Of a DNA stretch of 64,000 nt, positions 53,337 to 62,674 are shown one piece after another; position 1 is the first letter of the stretch, and the number at the start of each line of letters is the position of its first letter. The notes under the pieces are model-generated. The model did not search any database and was not told the DNA's origin. It worked only from the letters and a program-made list of their open reading frames with translations. The translations under genes and the position numbers were made by a program. The stretch spans positions 1 to 64,000 of the forward strand of contig CAWGJH010000019.1 in NCBI GenBank assembly GCA_963822695.1. Direction: 5' to 3'. Source of the DNA: GCA-003244245 sp963822695. Its GTDB lineage: Bacteria > Actinomycetota > Actinomycetes > Mycobacteriales > Pseudonocardiaceae.

Positions 53337-53447
53337 GCCCGATCGCCTCTCCCGCGACGCGCCCACCCCGAATAGCGATCTCATGCCAGGGAAGCTGAAC
53401 CGGGTGGGCTGACCGCGTCCTGCGGCCGGCTCGATAACGTGGGGCCT

Positions 53448-53696
53448 ATGAGTGACATCGTCGATGACAAGAAGCACATTCGCGGCACGCTCGACCTGTC
53501 GAACGCGGTATGGCAGCGCGCGGCGGGCTCGGCGGAGATCGAGGGACCACATCTGGAGATCGCATTCGTGCAGGACGGCTACGTGGCAATGCGCAGCTCC
53601 GAACACCCCGTGGACGAGGAGACGCTGATCTTCACCCCAGCAGAGTGGGAGGCGTTCGTGCTCGGCGCCAAGGACGGCGAGTTCGACGTGATGTGA
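53448..53696 (+). CDS. DUF397 family protein
   Basis: 82 aa from ATG 53448 (MSDIVDDKKHIRGTLDLSNA). DUF397 pattern: VWQRA near residue 22, GPHLEIAFVQDGYVAMRSSE, and the C-terminal LIFTPAEWEAFVLGAKDGEF. DUF397 proteins act with XRE/DUF5753 regulators; no intact partner is adjacent, the nearest being the broken one at 19 kb. Convergent with a second, degraded DUF397 copy just downstream. Confidence 0.88.
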   Translation: MSDIVDDKKHIRGTLDLSNAVWQRAAGSAEIEGPHLEIAFVQDGYVAMRSSEHPVDEETLIFTPAEWEAFVLGAKDGEFDVM

Positions 53697-53701
53697 CGGA
53701 C

Positions 53702-53830
53702 TCAGCCGACGAAGTCGCCGCCGGCGACGCCGCGCAGGAATGCCGACCAGCGGCCCGCCGGGACGGCGAGCACCGGGCCGTCCGCCCTCTTCGCGGCATG
53801 CGCCACCTTCGGCACCAGCTGAGCACCCCA
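53702..53830 (-). pseudogene. Fragment of a second DUF397 gene
   Basis: The minus strand reads VPKVAHAAKRADGPVLAVPA, then GRWSAFLRGVAGGDFVG and stop. This is the DUF397 C-terminus (W.AFL.GV..G.F). The N-terminal half is missing. It is back to back with the intact DUF397 gene 6 bases away. Confidence 0.65.
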
Positions 53831-53868
53831 GATCCCCGGTGCTCTCAAGCCCAGTTCAATGCAACAGG

Positions 53869-54654
53869 TCAGTGCAATGAGTCAAGGAGGTACTGGAGAG
53901 TGGTGGCTAGGCGGTGAGGATCGGCGGGGGTGATAGTGAGGGACCTGTTGTCGGGGCGGGGGGTGATGATGATCTGGTATCGGCCGTCGGGGTTGTCGCA
54001 CCAGCGTAGGACCTGCGAGCGGCGCACCCGGCCAGCGGAGTCCCGCACGTTGGCGGCGATCTGCCCGGCCCGCGCGTGGGGTTGGTCCAGGATCGCGGAC
54101 ACTGCGGCGCGCTCGCGCTCGACGCTGGTCCGCGCGGGCGACGCCGAGACCAGCACACCACCGGGCCGCTCTGAGCTCAGCGTCCGAGCGATGGTCACCG
54201 CAGGGGTCTCGCGCCGAACCCCGCAGCCCGGCGGGTGCGCCGGGAGCCGACCCACCACCGCTGCGGCCAACCCCGCTGCGGGGATGACCTCCAGCACTGT
54301 CGCGCCAGGCCGGTCAGGGTGCTGCAGCGCGCAGACGCCCACGGTGCCGCCTCGGGCCGCGAGCACCCGAACCGGCTGCTGCGCCGCCGAGTCGGACAGC
54401 CACACCGAGTCCACCCAACTCGCGGGCCGATGCAGCAGGCGCAGCGCGGCCTCCAGATCGGCCTCCACCCGGCCCGCGCGCACCAGGCCGAGCCGGCGCA
54501 GCTCCTCGCCCACCTCAACCCGGAGGTGAGCGCGCTCGACGTCAGTACGCCCGTGCGAGCGCACCTGGATCGGCGCTGGGTAACCCTCCAGCCGCAGCGC
54601 CTCAGTGAGCACATCCCACTGCACGGCGGACAGCCGCCATCCCATCGGCGTCAC
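53869..54654 (-). CDS. EspG family protein (ESX secretion chaperone)
   Basis: 261 aa: MTPMGWRLSAVQWDVLTEAL, VEVGEELRRLGLVRAGRVEA, SVWLSDSAAQQPVRVLAARG and a C-terminal ESAT-like QIAANVRDSAGRVRRSQVL followed by GRYQIIITPRPDNRSLTITP. EspG proteins bind PE/PPE-type substrates and deliver them to type VII secretion. It follows the PPE gene by 3 bases, the expected pairing. No ESX core gene (EccC, EccD) is in the window. Confidence 0.88.
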   Translation of the reverse strand: MTPMGWRLSAVQWDVLTEALRLEGYPAPIQVRSHGRTDVERAHLRVEVGEELRRLGLVRAGRVEADLEAALRLLHRPASWVDSVWLSDSAAQQPVRVLAARGGTVGVCALQHPDRPGATVLEVIPAAGLAAAVVGRLPAHPPGCGVRRETPAVTIARTLSSERPGGVLVSASPARTSVERERAAVSAILDQPHARAGQIAANVRDSAGRVRRSQVLRWCDNPDGRYQIIITPRPDNRSLTITPADPHRLATTLQYLLDSLH

Positions 54655-54657
54655 GGG

Positions 54658-55878
54658 TCAGTCGTCCTGCTCGGGGAGGTCCTCGCCGATCACCGCTGGG
54701 GCAACCTTGCGACCATCGGTGAACACGTCGTCCATCTCGATCAGGTAAGAGGGGCGCCGGTGCTCGGAATCCTCACCACCCTTTCCGAACCCGCCACCCA
54801 TCGGTGCCATCATCTCCCCCGCACCAGCGCGTCCGACTCCCATACCGCTGGCACCGCGACCCAAGCCAGCACCTATCCGGCTCTCAGCGCTCTCAGCGGC
54901 GGCGCTCGATGGGCGGGGACCGAACTCGGCGGCGTGGCCAGTGCCGACGCGCCCGATGCCGCTCACCTGCCCGCCAGCGCCTGGACGGCCACCACCTGGA
55001 TGACTATCGCCGAACTGGACACCGCCACCGGCCGTCCGAGCCCGCCGGACGTCACCCTCAGCGATCGGTGCCATCATCGGGACACCGGCAGCCGCCGCAG
55101 CCACAGCCGCCGCGGCGACCTGCCCACCCACATGCTGGGTTTGCTGGGTGCTCTGATCGGGCGCCACCTGGCCGCCGCCGTGTGGTGCCGGGCCGGCACC
55201 ACCGCTGGTCACACCCTGCAGCGCAACGGGGGCCGACAGCGTGTGCGCGACGTGACCACTCCCATGCGTGCTGGCCCCAGCACCGGGCACCCCGCCCCCG
55301 TGCGTGCTGGCCCCGCCACCGAGCACTCCACCACCGGGATAACCAGGTCCCCCCGGTGCCGGGCCGGGCTTCGGAGGCTGCTCAGGTGGCTGCAGCGTCG
55401 GGTCCGCCAGCTGCGGGTACGTCGGCACCGCGGCGCGGTAATCGTTGATCGGCGCGGAGTACACGTCGGTCATAATCCGCACGGCTTCGGCGTGCGCCTC
55501 GGACTGCGCCTGCTCCTGTGCGACGACGTCGTCGACCATGCCGACCAAGCCGTCGGTAGCGACGCTGCGCCTTAACTCTCCCCAGTCAAAGGACTTCGGC
55601 GGTGGCACGGTGGCCTTGGCCTGCGCGACGGATGACCCGGATGCGTCCATCAGCGCCGTGATGCGCTCCGTGGTCTCGGCCACACTGGCCGACCACTGGT
55701 CAATCGGCCCCAGGGCGTTGATCGCCCTATCGGACGACCCGCCACGCCACCCACTGGAGACGATCCTGTTCAGGTCATGCACGAGCCCGGTCAAGACATC
55801 CCTTGTGTTCTTGCCTTGATCGCGCCACGCTCCCACCCCGTCACCAATGTCGCCGGGATCGACCGAGGTGTCCAGCAT
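54658..55878 (-). CDS. PPE-like/WXG100-related ESX substrate with Gly-rich tail
   Basis: 406 aa. The first 170 residues are helical with a WXG-type turn (SGWRGGSSDRAINALG) and the PPPKSFDWGELRRSVA linker, resembling PPE-family heads of actinomycetes. The remainder is Gly/Pro/Ala/His-rich (GGGASTHGGGVPGAGASTHG), low complexity, with a short end LIEMDDVFTDGRKVAPAVI. Presumably exported by type VII secretion with help of the downstream EspG. Confidence 0.8.
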   Translation of the reverse strand: MLDTSVDPGDIGDGVGAWRDQGKNTRDVLTGLVHDLNRIVSSGWRGGSSDRAINALGPIDQWSASVAETTERITALMDASGSSVAQAKATVPPPKSFDWGELRRSVATDGLVGMVDDVVAQEQAQSEAHAEAVRIMTDVYSAPINDYRAAVPTYPQLADPTLQPPEQPPKPGPAPGGPGYPGGGVLGGGASTHGGGVPGAGASTHGSGHVAHTLSAPVALQGVTSGGAGPAPHGGGQVAPDQSTQQTQHVGGQVAAAAVAAAAAGVPMMAPIAEGDVRRARTAGGGVQFGDSHPGGGRPGAGGQVSGIGRVGTGHAAEFGPRPSSAAAESAESRIGAGLGRGASGMGVGRAGAGEMMAPMGGGFGKGGEDSEHRRPSYLIEMDDVFTDGRKVAPAVIGEDLPEQDD

Positions 55879-55988
55879 CGAACAGATTCCTGATGCTCCC
55901 AGGCCGCCCAGTTAACCGACACGATCGTTACCTCCGTCCGCCCGAGCGGCCATGCAGGCCAGCCACCACGTCCCACTCTCCGGCCATC

Positions 55989-56507
55989 TCAACTCCCCGC
56001 TTTCGGCAATCGAGGCTCAATCATCTGCGCGATCCGCAACGCCTCGGCACACGAATCGACCGGCTGGTCCATTGAAGCTGAACGCTCGGCGCCACAGCTC
56101 ACCGTCAGCGACACCGACCCACCATCCATCAACTGAGTACAGTCTGTGCGGTCACGATCCACCGAGAGGTGGGCCCCGGTCCGGCCGTTGACCGTGTTGT
56201 CCACGAAGCTGGTAAAGGTCGGTGAATGCCGACGGGCCTTATACGAGGCGACGGTTTCCTTGTCCCGCTCCAGGCCCAACGTCAAGGACGTACCCTGCCA
56301 CCCAGGCAGCCGATCAAGCCGAGTCTGTCCACCTGCTTGCGGGTGTTCAGCTTCGATACCCAGCCCGGTCAGCTCGGCATCGGTCACGATGGTGCACATG
56401 TCCACCCGGCTGGCATCGGCTACCGCAGGCGACGCGGAGGACCCAGACACCTGAGAACCGCAGCCAGCCGCAAGCAGCCCTAGCGTGACCACCAAAACGC
56501 GTCTCAC
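55989..56507 (-). CDS. DUF3558 lipoprotein
   Basis: 172 aa from GTG 56507, which overlaps the stop of the frameshifted gene upstream. Lipobox LLAAGC places the lipidated Cys at 16. DUF3558 pattern: DMCTIVTDAELTGLGI, GWQGTSLTLGLERDKETVAS, CTQLMDGGSVSLTVSCG, DSCAEALRIAQMIEPRLP. Common beside EspG/PPE genes in Pseudonocardiaceae; function unknown, surface-exposed. Confidence 0.88.
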   Translation of the reverse strand: MRRVLVVTLGLLAAGCGSQVSGSSASPAVADASRVDMCTIVTDAELTGLGIEAEHPQAGGQTRLDRLPGWQGTSLTLGLERDKETVASYKARRHSPTFTSFVDNTVNGRTGAHLSVDRDRTDCTQLMDGGSVSLTVSCGAERSASMDQPVDSCAEALRIAQMIEPRLPKAGS

Positions 56508-56892
56508 TCGGACCAGCCTCGGAACATCCGCTCGTTTGCCACGTCGATCTCGGCGACCGTGCGCCCAGCCACCCGGTAGGTTACCGCCATGTTCGCGAAC
56601 ACTTTTGGGCGTTCTTCATCGCGTCGATGTAATCCTGGCCGGCCTGGGCAAATCGCTCCGCAACGCGGTTGCCGTCCTCATTGCCACCGAACTCGCGTTT
56701 CCGGATGACATCCCGCGCGTCTCTCAGTAAGTCGTTGATCTCCCTGACGGCTCGGTCGCAGCGGGCGGCGGCGCTCTCGGCGACACCAGCTTCCATCCAC
56801 AGCTCGCCGGCGGCGACCGCAGCCGCCAGGGAACTCGGGGGCTGGGCGGCACCCACCAGCGGTGCACCGATCTGCTCAAAGCTGCTCGTCAT
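56504..56892 (-). pseudogene. ESX-like small helical protein with a frameshift
   Basis: Starts ATG 56892 (MTSSFEQIGAPLVGAAQPPS) and continues CDRAVREINDLLRDARDVIR, then VAERFAQAGQDYIDAMKNAQ K. At an AAAA run (about 56604) the frame breaks: one base fewer gives VFANMAVTYRVAGRTVAEID and VANERMFRGWSE, ending with TGA at 56504 that overlaps the DUF3558 start. The overlap shows that the shifted frame is the ancestral one. Helical, ESAT-6-like size (128 aa). The single extra A may be a sequencing error. Confidence 0.65.
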
Positions 56893-57013
56893 TGCCTGCC
56901 CTCCTCGTCCGATCCGGAGGTGACCGTACTATCGCCGCCCGCCAGCCCGTCAGCGGTTCCCAGGAAGGCGCATGCTCGACACTGACCCCGACCAGATGCC
57001 GCGCCGACGCGCG

Positions 57014-58063
57014 CTACAGGCCGGCGCGTTCGACGCGCTGGCTTGAGGAGACCAGGGCAGCCAGGCGATCACCGATGGCGTGGGTACCACCGGGGTAGGT
57101 GTGATCCCGAGTGGCCAGATCGAAGGCCACCGCAGCCTCCACCCGGCGGGACGGCTCGTCCATCCCCAGGTGGGCGAGCATCAGCCCGATCGACAGCACC
57201 GCCGCGGTCGGGTCAGCGATGCTCTGGCCAGCGATGTCCGGGGCGGAGCCGTGCACCGGCTCGAACATACTGGGGTTGCGGCGGGTGACGTCGAGGTTCC
57301 CGCTGGCGGCTAGGCCGATCCCGCCGGTGACGGCGGCCGCGAGGTCGGTGAGGATGTCGCCGAACAGGTTGTCGGTGACAATTACGTCGAACCGGCCGGG
57401 GTCGGTGACCAAGTGGATGGTGGCCGCGTCAACGTGCTGGTAGGCCACCGTCACGTCGGGATGCTGCAGCGATACCTCTTCCACGATGCGTGACCACAGC
57501 GATCCGGCATGCGAGAGCACGTTCGTCTTGTGCACCAACGTCAGGTGCTTGCGCGGGCGCGCCGAGGCTCGGGCGAACGCGTCGCGCACGACACGTTCCA
57601 CCCCGAAGGCGGTGTTGATGCTGACCTCGGTGGCAATCTCGTGCGGGGTGTCCTTGCGCAGCAATCCGCCGTTGCCCGCATAGGGGCCCTCGGTGCCCTC
57701 CCGAACCACGATCATGTCGATGCTCCCCGGGTCCGCGAGGGGGCTGCGCACCCCGGGATACAGCCGCGCCGGCCGCAGGTTCACGTGGTGGTCCATTTCG
57801 AAACGCAGCCGCAGCAGCAGCCCGCGCTCCAGGATCCCGCTGGGCACGGAGGGATCCCCCACCGCGCCCAGCAGGATGGCATCATGCTGGCGGAGCTCGC
57901 CCAGGACCGACTCCGGGAGCAGTTCCCCGGTGGCGTGCCAGCGCGCGGCTCCAAGATCGTAGGGCGTGGTCTCGGCGTCAGGGGCGACCTCGTCCAGGAC
58001 CTTGAGTGCTTCGCCGATCACCTCCGGACCAATCCCATCGCCGGGGATCACCGCGAGCCGCAT
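57014..58063 (-). CDS. leuB: 3-isopropylmalate dehydrogenase
   Basis: Oxidises and decarboxylates 3-isopropylmalate. 349 aa from ATG 58063 (MRLAVIPGDGIGPEVIGEAL). Motifs VREGTEGPYAGNGG, the substrate loop LTLVHKTNVLSHAGSLW, YQHVDAATIHLVTDPGRFDV, IVTDNLFGDILTDLAAA, FEPVHGSAPDIAGQSIADP. It follows serA with a 240-base gap, the order of mycobacteria. Together with leuC/leuD at 46-47 kb only leuA and ilv genes are missing for leucine. Confidence 0.96.
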   Translation of the reverse strand: MRLAVIPGDGIGPEVIGEALKVLDEVAPDAETTPYDLGAARWHATGELLPESVLGELRQHDAILLGAVGDPSVPSGILERGLLLRLRFEMDHHVNLRPARLYPGVRSPLADPGSIDMIVVREGTEGPYAGNGGLLRKDTPHEIATEVSINTAFGVERVVRDAFARASARPRKHLTLVHKTNVLSHAGSLWSRIVEEVSLQHPDVTVAYQHVDAATIHLVTDPGRFDVIVTDNLFGDILTDLAAAVTGGIGLAASGNLDVTRRNPSMFEPVHGSAPDIAGQSIADPTAAVLSIGLMLAHLGMDEPSRRVEAAVAFDLATRDHTYPGGTHAIGDRLAALVSSSQRVERAGL

Positions 58064-58299
58064 GCGCCACCTCCAGTGCCCGGGTCCCGCCATGAGACCC
58101 TCTGCAGCGGAGCAGGTTACCCGCAGCTACAGAGAGCACCACACGACGGATCATCCGAAAGAGGGACCCCAAACGGGTACTCCTTCTGGACATCATGGAC
58201 CGGTCGGACGGGTCCCGCTACGGACACCATCGGTGGACTGCGCCAGTCGTGGGGCCGGTAGGGCGGGGCCGCCGCGCCGGGGCGGTGCTGTGGCGAAGG

Positions 58300-59898
58300 T
58301 CAGCCGAACGTGATCGACCGGGTGGCGCGGGCGCCGACCGAAGGCCCGAGCGCCGCTAGCACCTGGCCGGGAACTGGCCGGTCCACCCGCAACATCATGA
58401 TCGCATCGGTGCGCGCGGTCGTCTGGCTGATCTGGGCCGCCTCAATATTGACACCCGCCTCGCCCAGCAGCGTGCCGACGATGCCCATCACGCCAGGACG
58501 GTCCGGGTACTCCATGAGGATCGCCTCACCCTGCGCCCGCAAATCGAAGTGCCGGCCATCGACCTCGACCAATTTCTGCGCCTGCGTCGGACCGGAGAGC
58601 GCTCCCGAGACCGAGTGCACCGTGCCGTCGGCGCAGACTCCCCGCACGCTCACCACGCTACGGTGACTTGGGCTCTCCGGGGCGCTGACCACGGCGACGG
58701 CCACCCCGCGCTCCTGCGCCAGCCGCGGCGCGTTGACGAAAGTGACCTGCTCGTCCACAACACTGGTGAAAACGCCGCGCAGCGCCGCGAGCCGCAGGAC
58801 GGAGACGTCCTCGGCGGCCAGCTCACCGCGTACATCGACGGTCACCGACGCGAGCGAGCGTCCGGCCAGCGCGGCCAGCACGATGCCCAGTTTCTGGGTC
58901 AGCGGCAGCCAGGGCCGCACCTCCTCGCCCACCATCCCGCTACTGATTACGTTCACCGCATCAGGAACGAACTCACCGCGCAGCGCTCGCAGCACGCTTC
59001 GCGCGACGTCGGTACCCGCCCGGTCCTGTGCCTCGGTGGTGGAGGCACCCAGGTGCGGCGTGACGACCACCTGTGGGAGCTCGAACAACGGGCTGGCCGT
59101 GCACGGCTCGGTGGCGAAGACGTCAATGCCCGCGCCACCGACCTGACCACGTCGCACCGCGTCGGCCAGCGCCTGCTCATCCACCAGACCACCGCGGGCG
59201 GCGTTGACGATCAGCACACCTGGTTTGGTCTTGGCCAGCTGGTCGGCGCCGATCAGCCCAAGCGTTTCAGGGGTCTTGGGGAGGTGGATGGAAATGGCAT
59301 CCGCGCGGGAGAGCAACTCGTCCAGGTCGATCAGCTCGATGCCCAGCTGCGCGGCCCGCGCTGGCGACACATAGGGGTCGTAGGCGATCAGCTCGGTTCC
59401 GAAGGCCGCCAACCGCTGGGCGACCAGCTGGCCGACCTTGCCCAGACCCACCACACCAACGGTCTTGCCCGACAGCTCGACGCCGCTGAACGAACTGCGC
59501 TTCCATTGCCCCCTACGCAGGCTGGCATCGGCCGCCGGGATGCGCCGAGCCACCGCAAGCAGCAGCCCGATGGCGTGCTCCGCAGCCGAGACGATGTTGG
59601 AGGTGGGAGCGTTGACCACCATCACCCCGCGATCGGTGGCCGCCGGCACGTCGACGTTGTCCAGCCCGACACCGGCCCTGGCCACGACCTTGAGCCGGGG
59701 TGCGTGGCCGAGCGCCTCAGCGTCCACCCGGGTAGCCGAGCGCACCAGCAGCGCCTCGGCGCCGGCCAAGGCCGCGAACAGGGCCGGCCGGTCGGTACCC
59801 TCGACGTACTGGACGTCGAACTCGTCGCCGAGGACATCCAGCACCGACGGCGCGAGCTTCTCAGCGATGAGGACGACAGGTCGGCTCAGTGTGGTCAC
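58300..59898 (-). CDS. serA: D-3-phosphoglycerate dehydrogenase
   Basis: First step of serine synthesis. 532 aa from GTG 59898 (MTTLSRPVVLIAEKLAPSVL). Catalytic and NAD domains: VVARAGVGLDNVDVPAATDR, VGVVGLGKVGQLVAQRLAAF, NAARGGLVDEQALADAVRRG, VVTPHLGASTTEAQDRAG. The intervening ASB domain follows (LTQKLGIVLAALAGRS), and the C-terminal ACT domain (VMGIVGTLLGEAGVNIEAAQ) binds serine. The long type I form of actinobacteria. Divergent from the histidine kinase gene by 50 bases. Confidence 0.96.
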   Translation of the reverse strand: MTTLSRPVVLIAEKLAPSVLDVLGDEFDVQYVEGTDRPALFAALAGAEALLVRSATRVDAEALGHAPRLKVVARAGVGLDNVDVPAATDRGVMVVNAPTSNIVSAAEHAIGLLLAVARRIPAADASLRRGQWKRSSFSGVELSGKTVGVVGLGKVGQLVAQRLAAFGTELIAYDPYVSPARAAQLGIELIDLDELLSRADAISIHLPKTPETLGLIGADQLAKTKPGVLIVNAARGGLVDEQALADAVRRGQVGGAGIDVFATEPCTASPLFELPQVVVTPHLGASTTEAQDRAGTDVARSVLRALRGEFVPDAVNVISSGMVGEEVRPWLPLTQKLGIVLAALAGRSLASVTVDVRGELAAEDVSVLRLAALRGVFTSVVDEQVTFVNAPRLAQERGVAVAVVSAPESPSHRSVVSVRGVCADGTVHSVSGALSGPTQAQKLVEVDGRHFDLRAQGEAILMEYPDRPGVMGIVGTLLGEAGVNIEAAQISQTTARTDAIMMLRVDRPVPGQVLAALGPSVGARATRSITFG

Positions 59899-59948
59899 GG
59901 CCGCCCAGTTTAGTCGAGACGCGGCCTCCCGCGGCGCGACGATGGACA

Positions 59949-60821
59949 ATGATCGGTGTGGCCGACACGGTAACCCTGCTAGCCGTGTTCGGCTACTGGT
60001 CGTCAGCGTTCGCTGCCTTAGTTCTCACTGTTGCCGCAGCGAGCGGAGGCGCCCTCGGTGCGTTGACCGGCCGCCGAACCATCCGGCGGCAACAGGCCGA
60101 GCTCGCCCGGTTACGACAGTCGGTGGAACGACAGGCTGAGCAAGTGGCCGCGCTCAGTCATGAGCTGCGTACACCGCTCAGTATGATCAAAGCCGCCGCT
60201 GACCTGCTACTCGAGGAGTCGCCCGGCCCGTTGAGCCACGTCCAGCGCAAATTCCTGCGGGTGATTTCTCAGCAGGGTGGACAGGTGATCGGCTTGTGTG
60301 AAGGATTGCTCATCCAGGCGAAGATCGGCGCCGGGTTATTCGTCCCACGCCGAGAATTGATCGATATCTCGGCGCTCACCCGGGAGGTGGTCGTGGCGAT
60401 GCGCCCACTGTGCGCGCAGCGCAATCAGCGGATCATCCTGGACACTCCCCAGGTCACCCGCGAGATCTCGGCTGACCCCGCCCTCGTGCTGCAGGCGCTG
60501 ACCAACCTGCTCTCCAACGCCAGCCGATACACCTCAGACGGTGGCAGCATCAGCGTCCGGGTGATGGAGGTGGATGGTGGGGTCGCGGTCTACGTCACCG
60601 ACGACGGCAGGGGAATGACCCGCGAAGAACGCCGCCAGCTCTTCCACCGTTTCGTCACCGGCCGTCCATTAGAGGACGGAACAGGGCTCGGACTGGTGAT
60701 TACGAAGGATATCATCGAGGCACACGGCGGAACGATCATCGTGGACACCACCGCCCACCGAGGAACCACATTCCTCTTCACGATGCCCACTATTTCGATT
60801 CCGACTGCGGAGTCCAGGTGA
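59949..60821 (+). CDS. Sensor histidine kinase
   Basis: 290 aa from ATG 59949. Two short N-terminal membrane segments (residues about 8-35) with almost no extracytoplasmic part, then a dimerisation helix and HisKA box ALSHELRTPLSMIKAAADLL (phosphorylated His71), N box LTNLLSNASRYTSDGG, G boxes VTDDGRGMTREERRQLF and GTGLGLVITKDIIEAHGG. Overlaps the response regulator by 4 bases. The lack of a sensor domain suggests sensing in or through the membrane, possibly with the adjacent transporter. Confidence 0.92.
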   Translation: MIGVADTVTLLAVFGYWSSAFAALVLTVAAASGGALGALTGRRTIRRQQAELARLRQSVERQAEQVAALSHELRTPLSMIKAAADLLLEESPGPLSHVQRKFLRVISQQGGQVIGLCEGLLIQAKIGAGLFVPRRELIDISALTREVVVAMRPLCAQRNQRIILDTPQVTREISADPALVLQALTNLLSNASRYTSDGGSISVRVMEVDGGVAVYVTDDGRGMTREERRQLFHRFVTGRPLEDGTGLGLVITKDIIEAHGGTIIVDTTAHRGTTFLFTMPTISIPTAESR

Positions 60822-61522
60822 CATTCCGCGCCACGGCGCTCGTGGTTGATGACGAGCCGCAGATGACGATGATCATCGGTTTCGCCTTGGAGACACAGGG
60901 CTTCACCGTGCTCAGCGCGCACGATGGCGTCACCGCGCTCAACATCCTGCGTGCTCACGCCGTCGATCTCGTGGTACTCGACGTTCTCATGCCCGCTATG
61001 GACGGATTGTCGCTGTGCAGCAGAATCCGATCCTGTTCGCAAGTCCCGATTATGATGCTTACCGCGCTCGGGCAGTACGAGGATGTCATCGCCGGTTTCG
61101 AGCACGGCGCTGATGACTACGTCACCAAGCCGTTCCATCCCCGCGAGGTCGCACTTCGGGCCGAGGGACTGGTCCGCCGTAACAGAGGTGCCGTTGCCGG
61201 CGCGACGACGCGCGTGGGTCAGCTGCTGATCGACGCGGCCCAACGCGTCGTGCTGCTCGCCGGGCGGCGTATCGAGTTGCCGTTCACCGAGTTCAGGCTC
61301 CTCGCCCACCTCGCGGCGCATCGAGGCAAGCCTCAGTCGTGGCGTGATCTGCTGCATGAGGTCTGGGGAGCGCACGATCTGGCTGGTGGTCGCGACATCG
61401 TGAAGGCAGCGGTGTACCGGCTCCGCTCGCGACTCGCCGCGGTCAACGGCGGCGCCGAGTACGTGCAGACTATTCGCGGAGCCGGTTACGTCATGCCGGA
61501 CTTTCCGCAAGTTGGTGACTAA
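60818..61522 (+). CDS. OmpR-family response regulator
   Basis: 234 aa from GTG 60818. Receiver domain with acidic pair DDE (residues 11-13), phosphorylated Asp55 (LVVLDVLMPAMDG), and the conserved Lys in DYVTKPFHPREV. The C-terminal winged helix runs ELPFTEFRLLAHLAAHRGKP to VKAAVYRLRSRLAAVNGG and VQTIRGAGYVM. It completes the two-component pair and lies 110 bases before the transporter operon it may control. Confidence 0.93.
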   Translation: MTFRATALVVDDEPQMTMIIGFALETQGFTVLSAHDGVTALNILRAHAVDLVVLDVLMPAMDGLSLCSRIRSCSQVPIMMLTALGQYEDVIAGFEHGADDYVTKPFHPREVALRAEGLVRRNRGAVAGATTRVGQLLIDAAQRVVLLAGRRIELPFTEFRLLAHLAAHRGKPQSWRDLLHEVWGAHDLAGGRDIVKAAVYRLRSRLAAVNGGAEYVQTIRGAGYVMPDFPQVGD

Positions 61523-61633
61523 GCTATCACCACCCCGCACCGCAGCGTCACCACGCCGTGTATCAGTGCCTCCTACACTTCCACGTGATCACGTGCCGAG
61601 GAAGCCGGCTACCGTCGAGGAGGGCTCCCCGCA

Positions 61634-62674
61634 ATGGCTAGGTCACGTCGATATCTCCGCATCGCGGCAGCCATGGTGGTCGCGGCGACGCTCAGCGCCG
61701 CTTGTCACGGCGGCCGCTCCGCGCAGACTGGTGGAGGGAAGATCACTGTGCTGTGCGGAGCGATCGAGGAATGGTGTGCCGCCAACACCAGGGCTTTCAC
61801 CCAACAGACAGGTATCGAGGCCGATTTCGTTCGGCTGTCCAGCGGCGAGGCGGAGGCCCGTCTGCAGGCAGGCAAGGCCAACCCGGAGTTCGACGTCTGG
61901 CACGGCGGCCCCGCGGACGGGTACGCCGCAGCTTCGGACAAGGGCCTGCTGGAGCCGTACGTGTCACCCAACGCGCAGGCGATCCGTCCGGAGTGGAAGT
62001 CCCCGGACGGTTCGTGGACCGGTGTGTACGTCGGCGTCCTGGGGTTCTGCTCGAACAAGAAGGTGCTCAGTGACAAAGGGCTGCGGCCGCCCACGTCCTG
62101 GGTGGATCTGCTCGATCCACGCTACAAGGAGAATATCTCCGTAGCGCACCCGGCAACCTCGGGAACGGGCTACACCGCGCTCTGGACCCAGATTGTGCTG
62201 GCCCACGGCGATCAGAGCAAGGCTTTCGCCTACCTGAAAGCGCTTCGCCCCAACATCTTGCAGTTCAGCAAATCCGGGGTCGGCCCGTCGCAACAGGTAG
62301 GTCGTGGCGAAACCGGCACCGCCATCGTGTTCTCCCACGACTGCGTCGCCAGCCAGGAGAAGGGCTTCACCGACCTGGTGGTTTCCTTCCCCCAAGAAGG
62401 CACCGGATACGAGGTCGGCGGAGTCGCCGTGGTCAAAGGCACGCGAAACCTCAACGCCGCCAAAGCTTACGTCGACTGGGCATTGACCGCGAAATCCCAA
62501 GAAATCGGGCCGACGGTGCAGTCGTACCAGCTGCCGACGAACCCGGCCGCGAAGGTCTCCGACCACTCGGCGCGCCTGGACCAGCTGAAGCTGGTCCCCT
62601 ACGATTTCGCAGCCGCCGGCCAAGCGAAGTCTACTCTCGTCAAGCGGTTCGATGAAGAAATCGCACCGCGGTGA
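61634..62674 (+). CDS. ABC transporter substrate-binding lipoprotein (Fe3+/phosphonate type)
   Basis: 346 aa. Signal peptide with lipobox LSAAC (Cys24). The mature protein begins ITVLCGAIEEWCAANTRAFT and has QQTGIEADFVRLSSGEAEAR, EFDVWHGGPADGYAAASDKG, the class motif ISVAHPATSGTGYTALW and AAKAYVDWALTAKSQEI. This is the periplasmic-binding fold of Fe3+ (FbpA) and 2-aminoethylphosphonate binders. The YxxYN-type iron tyrosines are not obvious, so the ligand is left open. The permease start overlaps its stop. Confidence 0.9.
   Translation: MARSRRYLRIAAAMVVAATLSAACHGGRSAQTGGGKITVLCGAIEEWCAANTRAFTQQTGIEADFVRLSSGEAEARLQAGKANPEFDVWHGGPADGYAAASDKGLLEPYVSPNAQAIRPEWKSPDGSWTGVYVGVLGFCSNKKVLSDKGLRPPTSWVDLLDPRYKENISVAHPATSGTGYTALWTQIVLAHGDQSKAFAYLKALRPNILQFSKSGVGPSQQVGRGETGTAIVFSHDCVASQEKGFTDLVVSFPQEGTGYEVGGVAVVKGTRNLNAAKAYVDWALTAKSQEIGPTVQSYQLPTNPAAKVSDHSARLDQLKLVPYDFAAAGQAKSTLVKRFDEEIAPR

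Noticed and set aside
52425..53606. Minus-strand frame across the cupin gene
   Set aside because: Shadow of the cupin and DUF397 genes. Only its last codons are meaningful, as the cimA leader peptide, which is listed separately.
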